Assembly: GCF_000317145.1 (NCBI RefSeq)
Contig: NC_019697.1
Span: 620,001 to 684,000 of the forward strand
DNA length: 64,000 nucleotides
Origin: Chamaesiphon minutus PCC 6605
GTDB lineage: Bacteria > Cyanobacteriota > Cyanobacteriia > Cyanobacteriales > Chamaesiphonaceae
Direction: 5' to 3'
Shown: positions 17,435-26,506 of the stretch, piece by piece
How the letters are laid out: every line of letters begins with the position of its first letter
How positions within the stretch are numbered: the stretch's first letter is position 1
Translations under genes and position numbers: made by a program
Notes under the pieces: generated by a model
Databases searched by the model: none
What the model was told of the DNA's origin: nothing
Seen by the model: the letters and a program-made list of their open reading frames with translations, nothing else

Positions 17435-19801
17435 TTAATCTAGATTTTTCCACCGCCAATTCACAACTTCCGGTAAATCGGTACCGTGTGCATAGGCATA
17501 TTGACGACATTCAATCTGCCGATTTTTTAGTTGTTCTTTAGTATGTGCCCCAGCTACTTGCAATTTAGGTACTCGATCGATCGCGTCGATAGCCAGTGTA
17601 AATCGATCGATCTGATTATTCATCGCTAATTCTAGGGGCGTATTAATATTCCCTTTTTCTTTATAACCTCGAACGTGAAGATTAACATGATTTGTCCGGC
17701 GATAGGCTAAACGGTGAATCAGCCAGGGATAACCATGAAAATTGAAAATAATCGGCTTATCGATCGTAAATAAACTATCAAAATCTCGATCGCTTAAACC
17801 ATTGGGATATTCTAGCGGTGGTTGGAGTGCAAGCAGATCGACGACGTTAATAAACCGAATCTTCAGATCGGGAAATGCCTGATGTAAAATGGCGGTAGCT
17901 GCCAAAGCTTCTTGGGTGGGCACATCACCAGCACAAGTAATTACCAGATCCGGTTCGACCCCGAGATCGGTACTCGCCCACTCCCACATGCCGATCCCTT
18001 TGTTGCAATGGGCGATCGCCGCATCCATAGTTAAATATTGAAGATGAGGTTGTTTATCCGAAACAATCACATTAATCCGATCGGTACGTCGAAAACATCG
18101 ATCGGCGATCGTCAGCAAACAATTTACATCGGGCGGTAAATAAATCCGCACCACCTCCATACTTTTATTCGCAACTAGATCCAGAAAGCCCGGATCTTGA
18201 TGGGTAAAACCATTATGATCCTGTCGCCAGACCGTCGAAGTAATTAATAGATTAAGGGACGCAACTTCTGCCCGCCATGACAATTTACGCGATATTTCCA
18301 ACCATTTAGCATGTTGGTTAAACATTGAATCGATGACGTGGACAAATGCCTCGTAAGTCGATAATAATCCATGTCTACCAGTTAATAAATAACCCTCTAA
18401 CCAGCCCTCTAGAGTATGCTCGCTCAACATCTCCATCACTCGCCCATCCAAAGCCATCTCGCTCCCATCCGCATCTGCTGGTAAGTATGAACCCCACCAC
18501 ACCTTTTTGGTGGCTTCATACACCGCCTGAAGTTGATTAGAAGCTGTCTCATCTGGACCAAATAAGCGAAAATTATGGGGATTAGCTTTGATGATATCCC
18601 GCATCAATACGCCCAAGGGGTAAGTATTCGATACCTCGATCGTTCCTGGTACCTGTACATCTACCCCATACTGCCGAAAATCGGGGAGGTGGAGGGACTT
18701 TCGCAGTAAGCCACCATTAGCATGGGGATTGCTACCCATGCGCTTAGTTCCCTGGGGTGCCAGCGATCGAAATTCCGATCGCAATTTACCCTCTTCATCG
18801 AATAACTCCTCTGGGTAATAACTTTTCAACCAGTCCACTAACATGTGCAGTTGGTCGGGATCGTGTTTGACTGCCTTGAGCGGGACTTGATGCGATCGCC
18901 AGGAACCCTCAATTTGATGACCATCGAGTGATTTTGGCCCCGTCCAGCCCTTGGGAGAGCGAAACACGATCGCCGGATACATCGGGCGATCGAGATTGCC
19001 TTCTAGGCGGGCACGAGCTTGGAGGGCATGAATATCCTCGATACATCGATCTAGCGTCGTCGCCATTGCCTCGTGCATGGTGTCATAGTCATCCCCTTCC
19101 ACAAAGTAGGGGGTGTAACCATAACCTTCCAACAAGCTCTCTAATTCCTGATGACCGATCCGAGCTAAGATTGTTGGATTATTAATCTTATAACCATTCA
19201 GGTGGAGAATCGGTAAGACCACCCCATCTCGACGCGGATCGAGAAACTTATTGGAATGCCAAGCGGTTGCTAGTGGCCCAGTTTCGGCTTCGCCATCGCC
19301 GACTACAACGACGCTAATGAGATCTGGGGTGTCTAATACCGTACCGTAGGCGTGGGAGATACTATAACCGAGTTCGCCGCCTTCATGAATCGAGCCAGGG
19401 GTTTCGGGGGTACAGTGGCTGCCAATCCCCCCAGGAAAGGAAAACTGGCGGAAAAAAGCCCGCATTCCCTCCAGATCTTCGGATTTATCTGTATAAATTT
19501 CCGAGTAGCTGCCTTCTAAATATACCGGAGCCAGGACTCCCGGCGCACCATGTCCCGGCCCAGCCAGATAGATGGCATTGAGATCGAACTTATTAATGAC
19601 GCGGTTGAGATGGGTGTAAATGAAGCTCAATCCGGGGCTAGTACCCCAGTGCCCTAAGAGGCGATTTTTGATATGTTCTGGTTTAAGCGGTTCGCGCAAT
19701 AGGGGATTATCTTGCAAATAAATCATCCCAGCCGCGAGGTAGTTACACGCCCGCCAAAAACCGTGAATTTGATGCAATTCTGTGGGGGTGAGAGTAGTCA
19801 T
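17435..19801 (-). CDS. xfp: Phosphoketolase (xylulose-5-P/fructose-6-P)
   Basis: The 788-residue thiamine-diphosphate enzyme has [41 protein letters not shown] and [14 protein letters not shown]. The ThDP-binding [15 protein letters not shown] and the C-terminal [16 protein letters not shown] fit full-length bacterial phosphoketolases (about 790-800 residues). It splits xylulose-5-P or fructose-6-P with phosphate into acetyl-phosphate plus a sugar phosphate. The partner acetate kinase gene next to it is a pseudogene, so acetyl-phosphate must be used by another enzyme (phosphotransacetylase, or an ackA elsewhere). Confidence 0.97.
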   Translation of the reverse strand: MTTLTPTELHQIHGFWRACNYLAAGMIYLQDNPLLREPLKPEHIKNRLLGHWGTSPGLSFIYTHLNRVINKFDLNAIYLAGPGHGAPGVLAPVYLEGSYSEIYTDKSEDLEGMRAFFRQFSFPGGIGSHCTPETPGSIHEGGELGYSISHAYGTVLDTPDLISVVVVGDGEAETGPLATAWHSNKFLDPRRDGVVLPILHLNGYKINNPTILARIGHQELESLLEGYGYTPYFVEGDDYDTMHEAMATTLDRCIEDIHALQARARLEGNLDRPMYPAIVFRSPKGWTGPKSLDGHQIEGSWRSHQVPLKAVKHDPDQLHMLVDWLKSYYPEELFDEEGKLRSEFRSLAPQGTKRMGSNPHANGGLLRKSLHLPDFRQYGVDVQVPGTIEVSNTYPLGVLMRDIIKANPHNFRLFGPDETASNQLQAVYEATKKVWWGSYLPADADGSEMALDGRVMEMLSEHTLEGWLEGYLLTGRHGLLSTYEAFVHVIDSMFNQHAKWLEISRKLSWRAEVASLNLLITSTVWRQDHNGFTHQDPGFLDLVANKSMEVVRIYLPPDVNCLLTIADRCFRRTDRINVIVSDKQPHLQYLTMDAAIAHCNKGIGMWEWASTDLGVEPDLVITCAGDVPTQEALAATAILHQAFPDLKIRFINVVDLLALQPPLEYPNGLSDRDFDSLFTIDKPIIFNFHGYPWLIHRLAYRRTNHVNLHVRGYKEKGNINTPLELAMNNQIDRFTLAIDAIDRVPKLQVAGAHTKEQLKNRQIECRQYAYAHGTDLPEVVNWRWKNLD

Positions 19802-19905
19802 GTTGATGTTTTAAACTCAGAGGACTTGAAGGGTTCTGGGTCATTAGTGTTTCCTGTTCGGGAAACTGTTGTTTTCACTTATGAACACGATTCTCCCAAC
19901 GGAGA

Positions 19906-19920
19906 GGCTACGCCAACGAG
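19906..19920. repeat. Small dispersed repeat copy (GGCTACGCCAACGAG)
   Basis: This 15-mer matches 17365-17379 exactly. It lies in the gap upstream of the phosphoketolase start, where no gene is seen between 19802 and 20086. Confidence 0.65.
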
Positions 19921-20086
19921 AAGATTCCGTAGCAGATTATTTCCAGCGTCCTGAAACACAGACTTGCGTTTCTATGTTTTTAAATTACAATAGTTTCAAG
20001 CTATATAGCTGTAAAGTTGTATACATATGCAATGATTTAACAAAAACAAGGAGGCTAAAAGCACCCAACGCGCCAAATTTGTACAT

Positions 20087-20194
20087 TTAGCTAGTGCCCA
20101 GCCACGTCTGACGGAAGACAAATTCTTGAATTTGAGTTAATACCTTGGGTTTGAGTAGCTCGTCTAGGATTTCTAGGGCATCATCGGGTGTCAT
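20087..20194 (-). pseudogene. N-terminal fragment of a STAND/WD-type regulator
   Basis: A 35-codon frame (MTPDDALEILDELLKPKVLTQ..., ending FVFRQTWLGTS) resembles the small helical N-terminal domain found before AAA/NB-ARC modules in cyanobacterial regulators. It stops at once, with nothing of the downstream domains left. I take it as a 5' gene remnant. The evidence is pattern-level only. Confidence 0.4.
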
Positions 20195-20248
20195 CGGCGA
20201 TCTCGGCACTGGTCTGTTAAAGAGAGACAGATGAAAAACCACGATGTG

Positions 20249-20608
20249 TCAATAGTTCGACGATCGAAAATGGGCTATTCTATAGCCCATAGCCATTGCG
20301 GGGGTGAAACATTTACCTAAACCCCAATGAGGTTTAACCCAATTATGAATTAATCTTTGTACATCCAACACTCGTTGCAGCCCTTCTACCAGCTTGGCAT
20401 ATAAATTCTGCCGTCGTCTGTAAGCACTGGCGCGTCGCCGCAGAGCGGCATTTTGGGCTTCATTGTGATTAGATAGTTTGGCATTCTTTATCCCTGCTTG
20501 TGCGCCGCTCCAGTAACGAGTTTCACGTTCGATATAACCATCTCTCTTTACTAGTCCAGTACCCTGACCGTAGCCAATTAAATCCCGTGGGTATTCGATC
20601 GAGGTCAT
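20249..20608 (-). pseudogene. Transposase-like C-terminal fragment
   Basis: A 119-residue frame contains RRRASAYRRRQNLYAKLVEGLQR and RLIHNWVKPHWGLGKCFTPAMAMG. This is the tail pattern of a transposase family common in cyanobacteria (IS1-like or unclassified). The catalytic N-terminal part is absent and nothing similar lies upstream. It is probably an IS remnant, and I cannot name the family with certainty. Confidence 0.55.
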
Positions 20609-20639
20609 ATTTTACAAATCAGCATAACGCATTTCGTTG

Positions 20640-20652
20640 TATACTGTACACG
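20640..20652. promoter_or_regulatory. Possible GntR-type operator (GTATAC-T-GTACAC)
   Basis: This matches the GTATAC-N-GTATAC palindrome at 27692 and 32711 in all but one position. It lies 79 bp upstream of the 20731 gene. It is 8 kb from the other sites, so chance is possible. Confidence 0.35.
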
Positions 20653-20730
20653 TAAACTTCGATCGAGCATTGCCTGTTTTATAAGATGCTAATCGAGTCA
20701 AAACTATCGTAATTTTCTGGAGAAAAAAGC

Positions 20731-21144
20731 ATGGATCGGGGAGCAACATCGAATCGTCGTGTTTTCATTTGTGGTTCGGCATTGAGAGGGCAACCAGACC
20801 ATCAAAATCTCGGTAATGCCGAATTTATTCGCTCGGTTAGCACCGAACCAATTTATCGACTACATGCGGCTGAAAACGGCTGGCATCCAGCAATTTATCA
20901 AGTAGATGAAGGGGGAATTTCCATTCCTGGCGAAATCTACGAGATGACTGCCGCCGATTTTGAGTATTTAGCGACCAATGAACCACCACGCATGTACCCA
21001 GCCGAGGTCAAATTAATCGACGGCGAAGTCGCCACGGCTTTTCTCTACCCGCGTGAGTCGATCGAGCAGTATAACTGGCCAGATATCTCCGATCTTGGCG
21101 GTTGGGCTGTCTACAAACAGGCTCAATTGGAGACAGCTTCCTAA
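20731..21144 (+). CDS. Gamma-glutamylcyclotransferase-like fold, allophanate hydrolase C-domain-related protein
   Basis: The 137-residue protein has VFICGSALRGQPDHQNLG near the N-terminus, then HPAIYQVDEGGISIPGEIYE and YPAEVKLIDGEVATAFLYPR. This pattern is that of stand-alone proteins related to the C-terminal domain of allophanate hydrolase, which has a gamma-glutamylcyclotransferase-like fold. The enzymatic role of the stand-alone family is not settled. RBS GGAGAA lies about 9 nt before the ATG. A possible GTATAC-type operator lies upstream. Confidence 0.75.
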   Translation: MDRGATSNRRVFICGSALRGQPDHQNLGNAEFIRSVSTEPIYRLHAAENGWHPAIYQVDEGGISIPGEIYEMTAADFEYLATNEPPRMYPAEVKLIDGEVATAFLYPRESIEQYNWPDISDLGGWAVYKQAQLETAS

Positions 21145-21192
21145 CTTGAGACAGTATGTGCTGCTGTGTCAATACTGGGAGAAAATATCTGT

Positions 21193-21205
21193 CGTTGGCG
21201 TAGCC
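21193..21205. repeat. Small dispersed repeat copy, reverse orientation (CGTTGGCGTAGCC)
   Basis: Reverse complement of GGCTACGCCAACG seen at 17365, 19906 and 26550. It lies between the 20731 and 21373 genes. Confidence 0.6.
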
Positions 21206-21372
21206 TCCGCCTTGCGGAATTGAGATCTTGACGATCGCCGTCCCGGATGTTATAGTAGAAAAGTATCGTAGGGCACAGAAAAAGATTCGGACATACGCTC
21301 TAAATCTCAAGTGAGTGTGTGGTGACAGGTTTGGAAGTGCCTCCTGCAATTAAACAATTGAGGAGGTTCACA

Positions 21373-21660
21373 ATGAAATTCTTAGACCAGCAAAAAAATA
21401 ACATCGAATTGGGTCGGTGGGAAACATACAAGCAACTAGAACTAGTTCCAGATGCTGTCGATCGCCCAAAAAGTCATCCTATTCTATCTAAATTTGGGGT
21501 CGAGCGAGCTTGGCGATCGACGATCGCATTATTGCTCAATGAATTAGTTACCGAGCAAAAGGTTGATTATCTCAATCGCTGCTGGGCATCGCAAGACCTA
21601 TATGAGGGCAATCGATCGCCATTTCAAACACTTCAAAGACTGTTGACACTGATGAGCTAG
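21373..21660 (+). CDS. Small hypothetical protein
   Basis: A strong ribosome site AGGAGG (21361-21366) lies 6 nt before the ATG at 21373, which decides this start over the longer GTG frame. The 95-residue product begins MKFLDQQKNNIELGRWETYKQLEL. It is polar, alpha-helical in character, and has no signal peptide or membrane segment. I do not recognise the family. The ribosome site and composition argue that it is real. Confidence 0.65.
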   Translation: MKFLDQQKNNIELGRWETYKQLELVPDAVDRPKSHPILSKFGVERAWRSTIALLLNELVTEQKVDYLNRCWASQDLYEGNRSPFQTLQRLLTLMS

Positions 21661-21830
21661 CACTAACACTGGGGTAGAGCGGTTGCAAAAAATCAACCTC
21701 ACCCCAGATTTATCATTACTCAAAGATTTTCTGGATCGTTGGATGGAAAGGATGTTTAAGTAACCGATCGCGAGTAGTTATACTTTAAACGGTCATAATC
21801 TGAGCTTGCTAGAATCAGGAAAATCTAGGG

Positions 21831-21873
21831 TATCCCCTACCCTATTCCCTATTCCCTATTCCCTATCCCCTAT
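21831..21873. repeat. ATTCCCT heptamer tandem repeat
   Basis: Head-to-tail ATTCCCT/ATCCCCT units lie 16 bp before the HAD phosphatase start. This is the same class of short tandem repeat as at 12921 and 61592. Nothing else is seen in 21661-21888. Confidence 0.8.
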
Positions 21874-21888
21874 AATTGACCCGATCCT

Positions 21889-22539
21889 ATGTTCCAAAAT
21901 CACGATCTCATTCTCTTCGATCTGGACGGAACAATTAGCGACCCGTTAGAAGGTATTGGTCGATCGATTAACTACGCTCTAGAACATTTTGGCTATGAGC
22001 CACTCAAACTTTCTGAACTTGCTCAGTATGTTGGCCCACCACTTGATGAAACTTTCACTAAAATCACGGGCAATGAAGCAGAATCCAAACAGCTTGTGGC
22101 AAAATATCGCGAACGCTATCGAGATATCGGATATAGGGAAAACAAACTATATCCGGGGATGACTGAGGTACTGATCGAACTTCATCAGGCTAATGTGCCA
22201 ATAGGCTTATGTACCGCAAAACGTCAGGATTTTGCGGAGTTAATCCTCGATCTGTTTGGACTTACCCACTACTTTCAATTTATCAGTGGTGGAGAAATTG
22301 GCTTACCAAAATCCCAGCAAATAGAGTCTTTGTTATCGCAAGGACAAGTGAGTAAAGCTACACTTATGATTGGCGATCGCGCAGTTGACACGATCGCCGC
22401 GCACAAAAATGGTTTGCAAGCAGGTGGTGTTCTTTGGGGTTACGGTTCTCATGCGGAGCTTTTGAATGAGGCACCGCTATACTTATTTAAATCGCCAAGC
22501 GAATTAATTCAGATTGCTAGAACCTTTGGTAACCAGTAG
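21889..22539 (+). CDS. HAD-superfamily phosphatase, phosphoglycolate phosphatase-like
   Basis: The 216-residue protein has motif I LILFDLDGTISDPLEGI (nucleophile Asp), motif II in GLCTAKRQ, motif III Lys in GGEIGLPKSQ and motif IV LMIGDRAVDTIAAHKNGL. The cap domain (GRSINYALEHFGY, YVGPPLDETF) is of the Gph/PGP type (HAD-IA). The likely reaction is hydrolysis of 2-phosphoglycolate or a similar small phosphoester. In a cyanobacterium that would serve photorespiratory salvage, but specificity cannot be read. It stands alone. Confidence 0.9.
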   Translation: MFQNHDLILFDLDGTISDPLEGIGRSINYALEHFGYEPLKLSELAQYVGPPLDETFTKITGNEAESKQLVAKYRERYRDIGYRENKLYPGMTEVLIELHQANVPIGLCTAKRQDFAELILDLFGLTHYFQFISGGEIGLPKSQQIESLLSQGQVSKATLMIGDRAVDTIAAHKNGLQAGGVLWGYGSHAELLNEAPLYLFKSPSELIQIARTFGNQ

Positions 22540-22555
22540 GGTGGGCACTGTCCAC
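22536..22555. repeat. GTAGGGTGGGCACTG dispersed repeat, copy 2
   Basis: GTAGGGTGGGCACTGTCCAC begins within the TAG stop codon of the HAD phosphatase gene. It shares 15 bp with 13070-13084. The repeat arrived at or forms the very end of the coding region. Confidence 0.7.
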
Positions 22556-22770
22556 AGACCATTATTAAGTTAGTAATACAAATTTTTGGAGTGGTTACGA
22601 TCGATTGCCAATAGCACGCTTTGCGATTACCTACGGTACGTTACTCGATCGATTTGAATTTATTTAAGTGAGGGGTAAGTCAGATGACTCGATCTTTCGC
22701 TCCACTGCTCATTTGCTCATTATTTTGGTAGGATAATGTTATTACTATTAGTAATAACACAAACTCGATT

Positions 22771-23103
22771 ATGACTAATCCAACCTATCCACTCGCACCT
22801 GCTAAAATCGGTAATGCGTCTGGTTTCCGCTTACCAGCTAGTTTCTACCGCGATCATCCTCAGTTTGTGAATGCCACCGGATGGGTGGAGGTGTTGAGCG
22901 ATAATACTGTGCTAGTTAAGTTAGAACCACAGCCAGTCGAGCTAGATTCAGATTCAGACGATCTGATGCTGAGTCTATTTTTAGACTTAGTTACTAAAGA
23001 CGCGCTGACTAATCCCGAACATCTTGAAGCCTATACCGAGGAGATGGCGGATGAAGATGATGAACTCTTACGTTGTGAAAATATATCAGAGAGGGATAAA
23101 TAA
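22771..23103 (+). CDS. AbrB/MazE-like small protein, first gene of a translationally coupled pair
   Basis: The 110-residue protein has AKIGNASGFRLPASFYRDHP near the N-terminus, which resembles the swapped-hairpin MazE/AbrB DNA-binding fold. An acidic tail follows (SDSDDLM, EEMADEDDELL). Its TAA stop overlaps the ATG of the next gene (TAATG at 23101-23105). That arrangement is typical of antitoxin-first gene pairs, but the partner is broken here. The antitoxin role is inferred. Confidence 0.6.
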   Translation: MTNPTYPLAPAKIGNASGFRLPASFYRDHPQFVNATGWVEVLSDNTVLVKLEPQPVELDSDSDDLMLSLFLDLVTKDALTNPEHLEAYTEEMADEDDELLRCENISERDK

Positions 23104-23438
23104 TGGATCTAAATGAATTGCCAGGATCGGAGTTAATTCTACCAGGATTGGAAGATCTTTACGAAGGCAGAAATAATACGATCGGATCGCTATTAATCTC
23201 GTTGGCGTAGTCTCTCTGAAAGAGAATCGCATCCATCCGCTTAACCGCAGCGGGATTGGACATTCCGCAGGTGTCTCTAGCATCAGAGCCAGAACTGGCT
23301 TTGTATAATTATCTTCAGATCGATCGTCGTTAGACGACGCGCAAGCTTCGCGATGATGCTTATCCTTACTACAATGCTTTATTAAATAGCCTCAACAGTT
23401 TTTGTGCTGCACTTGAACTGAAATCTAAATATCAATGA
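23103..23438 (+). pseudogene. Second gene of the pair, disrupted by two small repeat insertions
   Basis: Reading from ATG 23103 gives MDLNELPGSELILPGLEDLY...GSLLISLA and then a stop. Coding-like sequence resumes as RLTAAGLDIPQVSLASEPEL and ALYNYLQIDRR, meets another stop, and resumes as DDAYPYYNALLNSLNSF, ending ALELKSKYQ. The first break is repeat-like sequence beginning CGTTGGCGTAG (23200-23210), a known dispersed repeat here. The second is about 24 bp (near 23329-23353). Removing both would restore one protein of about 95 residues. Family not recognised. Confidence 0.65.
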
Positions 23439-23490
23439 ATAGGAGTTTGGGCAAGTAAAATCAGTAGGGTATGCTTCGTGTAAGTTTGCT

Positions 23491-23511
23491 CGTGGGCAGT
23501 ACCCACCCTAC
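23491..23511. repeat. GTAGGGTGGG dispersed repeat, reverse copy
   Basis: CGTGGGCAGTACCCACCCTAC is a short hairpin whose right arm is the reverse complement of GTAGGGTGGG. It lies in the gap before the Z1 module. Confidence 0.65.
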
Positions 23512-23723
23512 ATTTTTACTACTAAAATGTCAGAATTGCTAATGGCGGCTTGATTTTGACTCTCGACCAGATCCTTATTTTCCGTATGGGATTGTCTGGG
23601 TGGAGGCTGATGAGTTCCGAATATACCTTTGCTCGAATGTGTAAATAGTCAAGTTTATTTCCTGATGGGTTGAACAAGTAAATGTAAATAGTTATTGAAG
23701 CTATAGCCAAACTAGACATCGTA

Positions 23724-24203
23724 ATGATTAGCGATCAAGAATTTCTCTACGGGGCTGCATTTTCTCGTTTAGTTCACTATGGAGGTCAAATTTCACTTAC
23801 TCATTTATCAGATGTACATCCAGCAATTTATCTAGTTGAAACAAATAGCAGTAAATCAGCTATTCTTTTCAAGCTATCGAAAAAGCCAAAATCTACATGG
23901 TCTTTTACATTGAGTCATCAGGAGCAGTTAGCAATAGCTACTGTATCTGAAAAATATTCACACACGAAAATATTTTTCTCGCTCATTTGTCATAAAGACG
24001 GCATTTGCTGTATCTCTAAGGAGCGACTTTACGATCTCTTAGATCCAAGTGAAGATATTAGCGCACAGCATATATCAGTATCTCGCAAAATACATGGTAG
24101 TTATCATGTCAGTGGGCCAGGTAGACAACAAATGAATCGGTCAATACCTCAGAATGACTGGCCTTATATAATTTTACAAAATGGAGATAATAGTCATGAG
24201 TAA
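23724..24203 (+). CDS. Unknown 159-residue partner protein of a Z1 ATPase
   Basis: The soluble protein has no signal peptide. Features are EFLYGAAFSRLVHYG at the start, a central IYLVETNSSKSAILFKLSKK with KSTWSFTLSHQEQ, then FFSLICHKDGICCISKERLY and a basic tail (SVSRKIHGSYHVSGPGR). The E-then-K beta pattern followed by PW/TW-F-F could be a nuclease-like core, but that is weak inference. Its end overlaps the Z1 gene by 8 bp, so the two are translationally coupled. Base composition is AT-rich with few HIP1 words, unlike neighbours, which suggests transfer. Confidence 0.75.
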   Translation: MISDQEFLYGAAFSRLVHYGGQISLTHLSDVHPAIYLVETNSSKSAILFKLSKKPKSTWSFTLSHQEQLAIATVSEKYSHTKIFFSLICHKDGICCISKERLYDLLDPSEDISAQHISVSRKIHGSYHVSGPGRQQMNRSIPQNDWPYIILQNGDNSHE

Positions 24204-26373
24204 ACTTCCTATTAAAACTGACGGATATTGCATCGATCACTTCACTAATACTATCAAAGCTAAAATTGGTGATTTAGAAGCAGAAAAGTTGAAAAATACT
24301 GCTTGCGAAATCGTTCAAAATTGTGTTGATATATACTTAAACACATTTGGAGATGATGATGTTGGTGCTAATGGTAAAGGTATCGTCACGAACCATTACA
24401 AAGGCAAAGGAATACCCGATGGCACTACTGGCTTAATCTATGGCAAAGTTCAAAGTGGTAAAACTAATATTACAGTCGCAACATTAGCACTAGCTGAAGC
24501 TAACAATTTTCGTTGTTTTATTGTTCTAACTTCCGACAATACATCACTTGGAAAGCAAACAGCCGAACGTTTTAAGAGTCAGCTTGATGGTGGCCCGATT
24601 GTCTGTCACTGGGAAGAGTGGAAAAGAGATCCAGTAGATTTCGCTCGCAGCAGAGTAATACCATATATTAAAGATGATGGAGTTGTTCTCATATCAACTA
24701 AGAATGTTCACCATCTAGATAATTTACTAACTGTTCTCAAAAATTCTGGAGCTAAAAATGTACCGACTATTATTTTTGATGATGAAGCTGATAATGCTAG
24801 TCTAAACACAAACGAAGCAAGGAAATCGAAACAAGGAAATCCAAATATTTCAGATAGTACTATTTTTGAAAAAATAGGTAGTATTCGGAAGGAGGTAATT
24901 AATCACATATATTTACAAATTACAGCAACGCCTCAAAGTTTACTATTACAAAATCTCGATCATCCCTGTAAACCAGCTTTTTGTGCTGCACTTCCACAAC
25001 CAGGAGATAGTTATATGGGCGGAGATTTATTCTTTGATGAGGAAAGCCCCTATTGCTCGATCGTTAGAGGTGAAGAGATAGAAGAACTTAAAACTCAAAA
25101 TGGTTATATTAATCCTGGGGATACATGGAATATTCCTAGTGGTCTAAAGCTAGCTTTGTGTTGCTTCTTTTTAGGTGCTGTCTATAAGATGGAATCCAAT
25201 CAAGATAATGATATGAAATATTCTTTTTTGGCACATATATGTCACAAAAAAGTTAATCATAGTAATTTGGGGAGAATTATTAGTGAATTTATTTTGCAAC
25301 TAGACAAAGCTTTAAGAGATAACTCGGAGACAATCAACAAGAAAGAAGCTAATAAATTATTAGAGCAAGCTTATAAAAAATTACAGAAAACATCGTCCGA
25401 TCTACCACCGTTAGAGAATTTGACAGAAAAATTAAGATACAAGTTAAGAAATGCAATTCCACAAGTCGTCAATGCTGACAATGTTAACAAAGAATTGAAA
25501 TACAATCCAGGAATGAATATCCTAATCGGAGGTAATCGACTCGCCCGTGGTGTTACTATTGAAGGTCTAATGGTAACTTACTATGGACGAGATGCTAGAC
25601 AAAAAACGATGGACACAGTTCATCAACATGCGCGGATGTTCGGCTATCGACAAGGATTAAAAGATGTTACTCGTTTATTCTTACCTCAAGAAATTTTGGA
25701 AGATTTTCGGGCAATACACGAAGCTGACGAAGGAATGCGTCAAGCTATTGGAGACGATCTTAGTCAAATAAAAATTCAGCCAGTTTGGATCGGTCGGCAA
25801 CTTCGGGCAACTCGATCTAATGTTTTAAATCCAGCCGCAATTGGTGTTTTAACCCCAGGATCAGCTATTTTTCCTCGCGATCCATTATGGAAAAATTCGG
25901 ATGTAGAACAACATACTGAAGCTTTAGATGAACTTCTATCTGAGTATGGAGGAGATGATATATATCATAATATTAATATCAAATTTTTATTAAAAGTTCT
26001 CACGCACATGCCAAGTCATTACTGTTCTGGATATCAGTGGGATGATACAAGAATTCAATCAGTATTGAAGGCTATGAATGCAGAAGGTGTCAATGAAGGA
26101 ATACTAAATGTTCGCCGTGGCAATAAAGGTGACGGATTAGAATTGAAAAACCAGGTAATAAGACCTTGGAAAGGTTCCGGCTATGCCTTTAGTAAATGGA
26201 TTAGTAAACCTAGAGAACTATATCCCGATTGTCCAATTCTTGTTGTCATGTATCAGAAGGGTGAAAAGATAAATGGCTGGGAATGCCCACTTTATTTACC
26301 CACACTGATTCTACCTAAAAGTAAGTTTGCTTTTATGTTTAACAATATGAATGAAGGGGAAGAATCAGAATAG
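24196..26373 (+). CDS. Z1-domain P-loop ATPase (putative nucleic-acid helicase/endonuclease)
   Basis: The protein has 725 residues from ATG 24196 (MSKLPIKTDG, ribosome site GGAG at 24183-24186). Walker A is GKVQSGKT (83-90), Walker B-like DDEADNAS 195-202, the SF2 motif III-like ITATPQ 242-247, GGNRLARGVTIEGL 445-458, and a motif VI-like HQHARMFGYR 476-485. This order is that of the Z1 family, found with helicase-type ATPases in restriction and other defence loci. No methyltransferase, Vsr, MutL-like or AIPR gene is beside it. Its only companion is the coupled 159-residue gene upstream. AT-rich and HIP1-poor, it is probably acquired. Function is not established. Confidence 0.9.
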   Translation: MSKLPIKTDGYCIDHFTNTIKAKIGDLEAEKLKNTACEIVQNCVDIYLNTFGDDDVGANGKGIVTNHYKGKGIPDGTTGLIYGKVQSGKTNITVATLALAEANNFRCFIVLTSDNTSLGKQTAERFKSQLDGGPIVCHWEEWKRDPVDFARSRVIPYIKDDGVVLISTKNVHHLDNLLTVLKNSGAKNVPTIIFDDEADNASLNTNEARKSKQGNPNISDSTIFEKIGSIRKEVINHIYLQITATPQSLLLQNLDHPCKPAFCAALPQPGDSYMGGDLFFDEESPYCSIVRGEEIEELKTQNGYINPGDTWNIPSGLKLALCCFFLGAVYKMESNQDNDMKYSFLAHICHKKVNHSNLGRIISEFILQLDKALRDNSETINKKEANKLLEQAYKKLQKTSSDLPPLENLTEKLRYKLRNAIPQVVNADNVNKELKYNPGMNILIGGNRLARGVTIEGLMVTYYGRDARQKTMDTVHQHARMFGYRQGLKDVTRLFLPQEILEDFRAIHEADEGMRQAIGDDLSQIKIQPVWIGRQLRATRSNVLNPAAIGVLTPGSAIFPRDPLWKNSDVEQHTEALDELLSEYGGDDIYHNINIKFLLKVLTHMPSHYCSGYQWDDTRIQSVLKAMNAEGVNEGILNVRRGNKGDGLELKNQVIRPWKGSGYAFSKWISKPRELYPDCPILVVMYQKGEKINGWECPLYLPTLILPKSKFAFMFNNMNEGEESE

Positions 26374-26506
26374 TAATCAAAAAGACTTCTATGATGGGCA
26401 AGTTATGGTATCAAATTCTGAATAGATAGAATACTATGACTTGCCCCTTGGATTACCAATGTGAGAATTTTCAAAACGATCCTACTTTTGATGACTTTCT
26501 AGTTTT

